Below, piece by piece: positions 8,839 through 12,118 of a stretch of DNA of 12,118 bases. The stretch is from NCBI GenBank assembly GCA_946478635.1, contig CAMLCX010000103.1, forward strand, positions 1 to 12,118. Reading direction: 5' to 3'. The DNA is from an uncultured Pseudomonadota bacterium. Its GTDB lineage: Bacteria > Desulfobacterota_B > Binatia > UBA9968. Within the stretch, counting starts at the first letter, position 1. Each line of letters opens with the position of its first letter. The translations under genes and the position numbers were made by a program. The notes beneath the pieces are model-generated. The model ran no database searches, had not been told where the DNA came from, and was given only the letters and a program-made list of their open reading frames with translations.

Positions 8839-9792
8839 TTATGATGCCTCTCCTCTTGCCGGAAACTTTTCACCCCGAGCGGACAGCGCGCGAGCGGCCA
8901 CGTGCCGGGTGATCGCCTTCAGCGGGACGGCGCGCGCGCCCAGTGGATCAAGCTCGCGTAGAGACGATTGCAATAGCTCGCTCAGACGCTGGCGCGCCTG
9001 TACGATGCCGACCACCAGCGGGTAGGTCGCCTTCTTCTGTTCTTTATATCCTGTTTCCCCTCGCGATGGCGGGTCTTCGTCACGCGCGTCCAAAATATCG
9101 TCGGCGATCTGGAAAGCCAGCCCTAAATACTCACCGTAGCGCGTCATGCTCGCCAGCTCCGATTCACTGGCGCCGCCCAGTCGCGCGCCGATGCGGATCG
9201 CGGCGAGAATCAGCGCGCCCGTCTTGCGCACGTGAATGACTTCGACCGTGGCGAGATCCGCCTCTTTATCCTCGGCCTCCAAATCCAACGCCTGGCCGCC
9301 GACCAAGCCCATGACACCTGCCGCATGCGCCAATTCGTGAATGAGCGCCAGAACCAGCTCCGGCTCAACACCGCGCGTCGCTTCACGGTCAGACATTAAA
9401 TGAAAGGCCTCGGTCAGCAATCCGTCGCCGGCGAGCAACGCCATCCCCTCGCCGAACACTTTATGGTTGGCCGGCTCTCCCCGGCGCAGATCGTCGTCAT
9501 CGAGCGCAGGCAAATCGTCGTGGATCAAAGAATAGCCATGGATCAACTCGACCGCGCAAGCGAAGGGCATCAGCCGGCTGGCCGGCGCGCCGAACAACTC
9601 GCCGGCGGCGAGGGTGAGAATCGGTCGAATGCGTTTGCCTCCCGGAAACACTCCGTAGCGCATCGCTCGACAGAGGGTCTGCTGCGCGCCGGGATACTGG
9701 CTCAGGTAACCTTCAAGAGCGCCATCGATGGCCCGAGACTGTCTTTGCAGATAGTCGTCCAAATCGAAGTTGCTTGTGGAATTTAGATTCAT
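8839..9792 (-). CDS. ispA: Short-chain polyprenyl diphosphate synthase (farnesyl/geranylgeranyl type)
   Basis: A 317-residue trans-prenyltransferase that adds isopentenyl diphosphate to allylic diphosphates. The first aspartate-rich motif is DDLPALDDDDLRRG (D92, D93, D98), with the two-residue insertion of bacterial type II enzymes. The second is FQIADDILD (D231, D232, D235). GGKRIRP (51-57) and the VIHVRKTGALI and KKATYP segments bind diphosphate and Mg. Before the first motif the sequence is HGYSLIHDD, with tyrosine at -5 and serine at -4, compatible with farnesyl or geranylgeranyl diphosphate; chain length cannot be fixed from sequence. The protein is slightly longer than E. coli IspA (299 residues). 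The ATG lacks a good Shine-Dalgarno, but a strong promoter lies just upstream. It is directly followed by dxs, the usual pairing. The 450-base gap before it is described separately. Confidence 0.94.
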   Translation of the reverse strand: MNLNSTSNFDLDDYLQRQSRAIDGALEGYLSQYPGAQQTLCRAMRYGVFPGGKRIRPILTLAAGELFGAPASRLMPFACAVELIHGYSLIHDDLPALDDDDLRRGEPANHKVFGEGMALLAGDGLLTEAFHLMSDREATRGVEPELVLALIHELAHAAGVMGLVGGQALDLEAEDKEADLATVEVIHVRKTGALILAAIRIGARLGGASESELASMTRYGEYLGLAFQIADDILDARDEDPPSRGETGYKEQKKATYPLVVGIVQARQRLSELLQSSLRELDPLGARAVPLKAITRHVAARALSARGEKFPARGEAS

Positions 9793-9816
9793 CGGGAGCG
9801 CCGCTGGTTGACGGGT

Positions 9817-9846
9817 ATTCTAGCATCGACCTGGTTTCGGCTTCAA
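9817..9846 (-). promoter_or_regulatory. Sigma70-type promoter of ispA–dxs–tlyA
   Basis: On the minus strand TTGAAG (9841-9846) is followed after 18 bases by TAGAAT (9817-9822), preceded by TGC, an extended -10 (TGn) element. The predicted start near 9810 would leave an 18-base leader before the ispA ATG. It probably gives the isoprenoid genes a promoter independent of the exonuclease VII genes upstream. Confidence 0.65.
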
Positions 9847-9967
9847 ATCGCACGTAGCTCACTTCGCAACCGTATCTCTGTCCTCGTTTCTGCCCGACCC
9901 GTGAATGATTACAGCAATCTACATTCGTGCGAGGCGTTGGAGGCTACACATCAGACGCGAGACTAAG

Positions 9968-9994
9968 GATGACGGGGCGAATTGATGACGGGGC
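9968..9994. repeat. Two 11-base direct repeats in the xseB–ispA gap
   Basis: GATGACGGGGC occurs at 9968-9978 and again at 9984-9994, separated by 5 bases. The repeat lies beside the decayed transposase fragment. It could be a regulator half-site pair or mobile-element debris; nothing in the sequence decides between them. Confidence 0.5.
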
Positions 9995-10032
9995 ACAACA
10001 GCATGAAGCGGTTTCGTGATTTTTATGCGCGG

Positions 10033-10178
10033 ATGTCTTGGCACGCAACGTCAATATGTGGTTTTGAGAGACGCCACGGCTCAAGGTGGGAAAGCCAAAA
10101 CCGAAAGCCATCGGCGTGGACCCGAATATCGAACCGCTTGACCGCCCGTCCGATAAGCTCGATAAACCTCCGGCGGTC
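10033..10178 (-). pseudogene. Decayed fragment of a REP-associated (IS200-like, Y1/HUH) transposase gene
   Basis: Three short pieces on the minus strand resemble consecutive parts of the Y1 transposase / RAYT family. The first (10178-10113) reads DRRRFIELIGRAVKRFDIRV-HA, matching the family block D-R-x-x-F-[LI]-x-L-x-x-x-A-x-x-R-F-x-x-x-x-H-A that precedes the catalytic NHxH motif. After 25 bases, and shifted by one frame, comes TLSRGV (10087-10070), matching the NLSRGM block normally found after the catalytic motif. A third frame then gives LKTTY, a stop and RCVPRH, similar to the usual Y-x-x-x-F-N-R-R-H block. The NHxH segment is missing and about 26 bases seem to have been lost. It has no intact frame, start or catalytic residues. 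I recalled the family pattern without a database search, so this is a tentative call. Confidence 0.42.
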
Positions 10179-10242
10179 TAGGCTAGATGATTATCAGGAC
10201 TCTTGATTCTTGAATCTGCAACATCTCGGAGCGCCATAAGCG

Positions 10243-10503
10243 CTACTGGCCGTTGTCTTCCTTCGGCAATTCCGCCAGCTCTTTGAGCTGTAGCTTGCCT
10301 TCTTTGTCCTTTACGAGCATCTCGATTTTCTTTTCCACGTCATTGAGCTTCTGATTGCAGAACCGCACCAGGCCGACGCCTTTCTCGAACGCGGAAAGCG
10401 CATCTTCCAAGCTCAGCTCGCCGGACTCGAGTTGTTCGACCACCTGTTCCAGTTCTTCCAGCGCCGATTCGAATTTTTTATCCGTCGCGTCTTTTCGCGC
10501 CAT
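10243..10503 (-). CDS. xseB: Exonuclease VII small subunit
   Basis: An 86-residue, mostly helical acidic protein, the small subunit of exonuclease VII, which together with XseA degrades single-stranded DNA into oligonucleotides. The family pattern is clear: FESALEELEQVVEQLESGELSLEDAL (about 11-36), then FEKGVGLVRFCNQKLNDVEKKIE (about 39-61). Length is normal (E. coli 80 residues). The ATG follows the upstream peptidase stop after one base (TAG-C-ATG), with GGAG 7 bases before the ATG, so translation is probably coupled. Its partner xseA is two genes upstream rather than adjacent. Confidence 0.95.
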   Translation of the reverse strand: MARKDATDKKFESALEELEQVVEQLESGELSLEDALSAFEKGVGLVRFCNQKLNDVEKKIEMLVKDKEGKLQLKELAELPKEDNGQ

Positions 10504-10504
10504 G

Positions 10505-11431
10505 CTATTTCTCCATTACGTTCGCCGAAGTTTCGTCGCCAAGCGTTCGCGGCGACCAATGATTCGAAATCTTCTTGAGCAGTTCCAATGGATCGATTCT
10601 AGCGTTGGCCAGACGCGCGCCCCAATGCAGGTGCGCGCCGGTGACTCTTCCCGTCGCTCCCGATAGCGCCAGCACCTCGCCTTTTCTAACAATTGACCCC
10701 TCCCCGAACCTGATCTCGGAGAGATGAAAATACATGGTGTAGAGCGCGCCACCGTGATCCAGGACGACGCTGCCGCCGGCAAAGAAAAAATTTCCCGACA
10801 AAACAACCTTGCCGTTATTGCTCGCGACCACTTCGGTGCCGGCCGGCGCGGAGAGATCGAGACCGCTATGCGGCGCGCGCGGCGCGCCGTTGATGATGCG
10901 GCGGCGGCCGAAGGAAGAGGCCGATTCCTCATGCGGCACGGGTCTGACGAACGGCGCATCCCACAGACGATTCGCCGACGGCGCCGCGAAGACACGCGCG
11001 AAGGCGGCTTGCTCGCGGCGGATATCATCGAGGTTTTCCGGCGTCATCTGGTCGAACCCCGGCGGCACATGGAACGACTCCTGGTGAAAGATTTTCTTTT
11101 TGAACTTGACCGGAATATCGCTGCGAAGCTCGGCGCCGTCGCGGGTGCGGGCCGTCAGCCGAAGTTTCAAGGAAGCCGGCTTGGCATCGACGTCGGCGGC
11201 GAGAAGCGCGTTAAATCTCCCGGCTCCGTTGGCATCGAATAGAATCCTCTCTTTGCCAAGCGTCCCTTCCACCGCCGTTACCCCGGAGCCGAGGACGCTA
11301 ATTTCGCTAAGTTCGCCTTGAAAAATCTCTACCGGCCTGGGCCACACGATCCTGGCAGGACCCGCGGCAAACGCCTGCGCGCAGCCGAGGAGCAGCGCGG
11401 CAAGATTCGCCAAGGCCGCTGGAGAGCGCAT
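10505..11431 (-). CDS. Exported M23 (LytM/peptidoglycan-type) metallopeptidase
   Basis: A 308-residue secreted protein with a C-terminal M23 domain, a family of zinc endopeptidases that cut peptidoglycan cross-links or regulate amidases. The N-terminus MRSPAALANLAALLLGCAQAFA is a signal peptide. Cleavage could follow AFA (residue 22), or the LLGC sequence could act as a lipobox giving a lipoprotein from C17; both are possible. Residues 25-120 are an uncharacterised, probably beta-rich region. The M23 domain (about 170-290) has HSGLDL (H188, D192) and GAHLHWG (H267, H269), the complete zinc and catalytic set, so it should be active. The frame stays open 47 codons further upstream inside xseA, but the ATG at 11431 starts the signal peptide and follows the xseA stop as TAG-C-ATG. 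It sits between the two exonuclease VII genes. Confidence 0.92.
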   Translation of the reverse strand: MRSPAALANLAALLLGCAQAFAAGPARIVWPRPVEIFQGELSEISVLGSGVTAVEGTLGKERILFDANGAGRFNALLAADVDAKPASLKLRLTARTRDGAELRSDIPVKFKKKIFHQESFHVPPGFDQMTPENLDDIRREQAAFARVFAAPSANRLWDAPFVRPVPHEESASSFGRRRIINGAPRAPHSGLDLSAPAGTEVVASNNGKVVLSGNFFFAGGSVVLDHGGALYTMYFHLSEIRFGEGSIVRKGEVLALSGATGRVTGAHLHWGARLANARIDPLELLKKISNHWSPRTLGDETSANVMEK

Positions 11432-11432
11432 G

Positions 11433-12118
11433 CTATTTCTTGCCCTCGACCCGGCAAAGCGCTTTGCCGGCTGCGAAGGTGATCCGCAGCAGATCGCCGG
11501 CGTCAAGCGCCGCAGCGTCTTTGACGATGTGCTCATCGGGAAGCTTGTGCGCAATGCTGTAGCCGCGCTCAAGCACCGCGAGCGGGCTCAGCGCGTGCAA
11601 TCGCCCGCCCTGTTGATTGAGCTGTTCTTTGCACGTGCGGAGACGATCTTGCAGACGGCGCAGCAGGTCGACGGACAGCTCATCCACACGTTGCTGATTC
11701 TCCCGCAGTTTGCGCCCTGGATCGGCGAGCCGCTTCACCCACGAGGTAAAAATTTCCCGGGCGTTTGCAAGTTTGACGTCCATGCACCTTTTCAGCTGCA
11801 GGTCGAGGGCCTGGATTTGGTCCAGCAAGTCCGACCTGCGCGGCACGACCATTTCAGCCGCTGCGGTCGGCGTCGGCGCGCGCTGGTCGGCGACGAAGTC
11901 AGCGATGGTGAAATCGATCTCATGGCCGACCGCCGACACCACCGGAATTTCTGACGCGCAGATCGCCCGTGCGACGATCTCTTCGTTAAAGGCCCAGAGA
12001 TCTTCCAACGAGCCGCCGCCGCGCCCGACGATAATCACATCGACCGTCCCCGCTTGATTCAAATCGGCGATGCCCGCCGCGATCTCCCGCCCGGCGCCGT
12101 CGCCTTGCACCTTCACCG
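11433..12118 (-). CDS. xseA: Exonuclease VII large subunit, C-terminal part (cut by the window edge)
   Basis: The last 228 codons (including the stop) of the exonuclease VII large subunit. The 5' end lies outside the window, so the apparent GTG near the edge is an internal valine, not a start. Full-length XseA is about 450 residues. Visible family motifs in order are [58 protein letters not shown] and [10 protein letters not shown] (catalytic-region signatures). A long helical region follows, with many Arg/Gln/Leu residues, which in the enzyme forms the stalk that binds XseB subunits, and then the C-terminal [15 protein letters not shown] segment. The M23 peptidase gene begins one base after its stop. 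Confidence 0.96.
   Translation of the reverse strand, partial: VKVQGDGAGREIAAGIADLNQAGTVDVIIVGRGGGSLEDLWAFNEEIVARAICASEIPVVSAVGHEIDFTIADFVADQRAPTPTAAAEMVVPRRSDLLDQIQALDLQLKRCMDVKLANAREIFTSWVKRLADPGRKLRENQQRVDELSVDLLRRLQDRLRTCKEQLNQQGGRLHALSPLAVLERGYSIAHKLPDEHIVKDAAALDAGDLLRITFAAGKALCRVEGKK

Larger units (their letters stand above)
9793..10242. other. 450-base intergenic region between xseB and ispA
   Basis: This is the only long gap in a region where neighbouring genes otherwise touch or overlap. From the xseB side it holds the decayed transposase fragment (10178-10033), then the GATGACGGGGC repeat pair, then a stretch with no recognisable feature (about 9850-9967), and finally the ispA promoter (9846-9817). 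A plus-strand open frame at 9982-10206 (74 codons) lies antisense to the transposase remnant and has no recognisable domain. I see no RNA gene and no clear terminator after xseB. Confidence 0.6.

Noticed and set aside
9982..10206. 74-codon plus-strand open frame in the xseB–ispA gap
   Set aside because: It has no domain or ribosome site and is antisense to the stretch that resembles a transposase fragment.

Overview
All recognisable genes in this window lie on the minus strand, so the biological order runs from the high-coordinate end to the low end. It looks like a compact, GC-rich chromosomal core region of a free-living Gram-negative bacterium. Gene order (xseA–M23 peptidase–xseB–ispA–dxs–tlyA, then rpsU–yqeY–cvpA–dnaG–rpoD–tRNA) and protein style suggest a deltaproteobacterium in the broad sense (Desulfobacterota, Binatota or a similar lineage). 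That placement is inference from synteny and motifs; no marker here settles it. Eleven protein genes, one tRNA and one decayed mobile-gene fragment are supported.

Region 1 (about 12118 to 10243) holds the 3' part of xseA, an exported M23 metallopeptidase gene and xseB. Both junctions have the form TAG-C-ATG, which suggests translational coupling. XseA and XseB are the two subunits of exonuclease VII. The peptidase between them probably acts in the envelope.

Region 2 (10242 to 9793) is a 450-base gap in an otherwise tightly packed run. It carries what looks like a frameshifted, deleted remnant of a REP-associated (IS200-like, Y1/HUH) transposase gene. Close to ispA it has a good sigma70-type promoter (TTGAAG, 18-base spacer, TAGAAT with an extended TGC). 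The isoprenoid genes therefore probably have their own promoter.

Region 3 (9792 to 6186) is ispA–dxs–tlyA with abutting or overlapping ends: prenyl diphosphate synthase, 1-deoxyxylulose-5-phosphate synthase and an rRNA 2'-O-methyltransferase. A rho-independent terminator built over the tlyA stop codon closes it. The DXS keeps its catalytic residues but has unusual substitutions in the thiamine-diphosphate motif.

Region 4 (6133 to 5405) is a single glycerophosphodiester phosphodiesterase gene.

Region 5 (5243 to 31) is a macromolecular synthesis operon. A strong promoter (TTGACT, 16-base spacer, TAGAAT) precedes rpsU (ribosomal protein S21), yqeY, cvpA, dnaG (primase) and rpoD (primary sigma factor). 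dnaG and rpoD overlap by 73 bases. A CAU-anticodon tRNA follows, probably tRNA-Ile2, in the same relative place as ileX after rpoD in E. coli. This region couples translation, replication priming and transcription initiation. Hairpins before cvpA and after rpoD may tune relative expression.

I found no convincing novel system. The most interesting points are the decayed transposase fragment splitting the xseB–ispA linkage, the DXS motif changes, the dnaG/rpoD overlap and the hairpin before cvpA.
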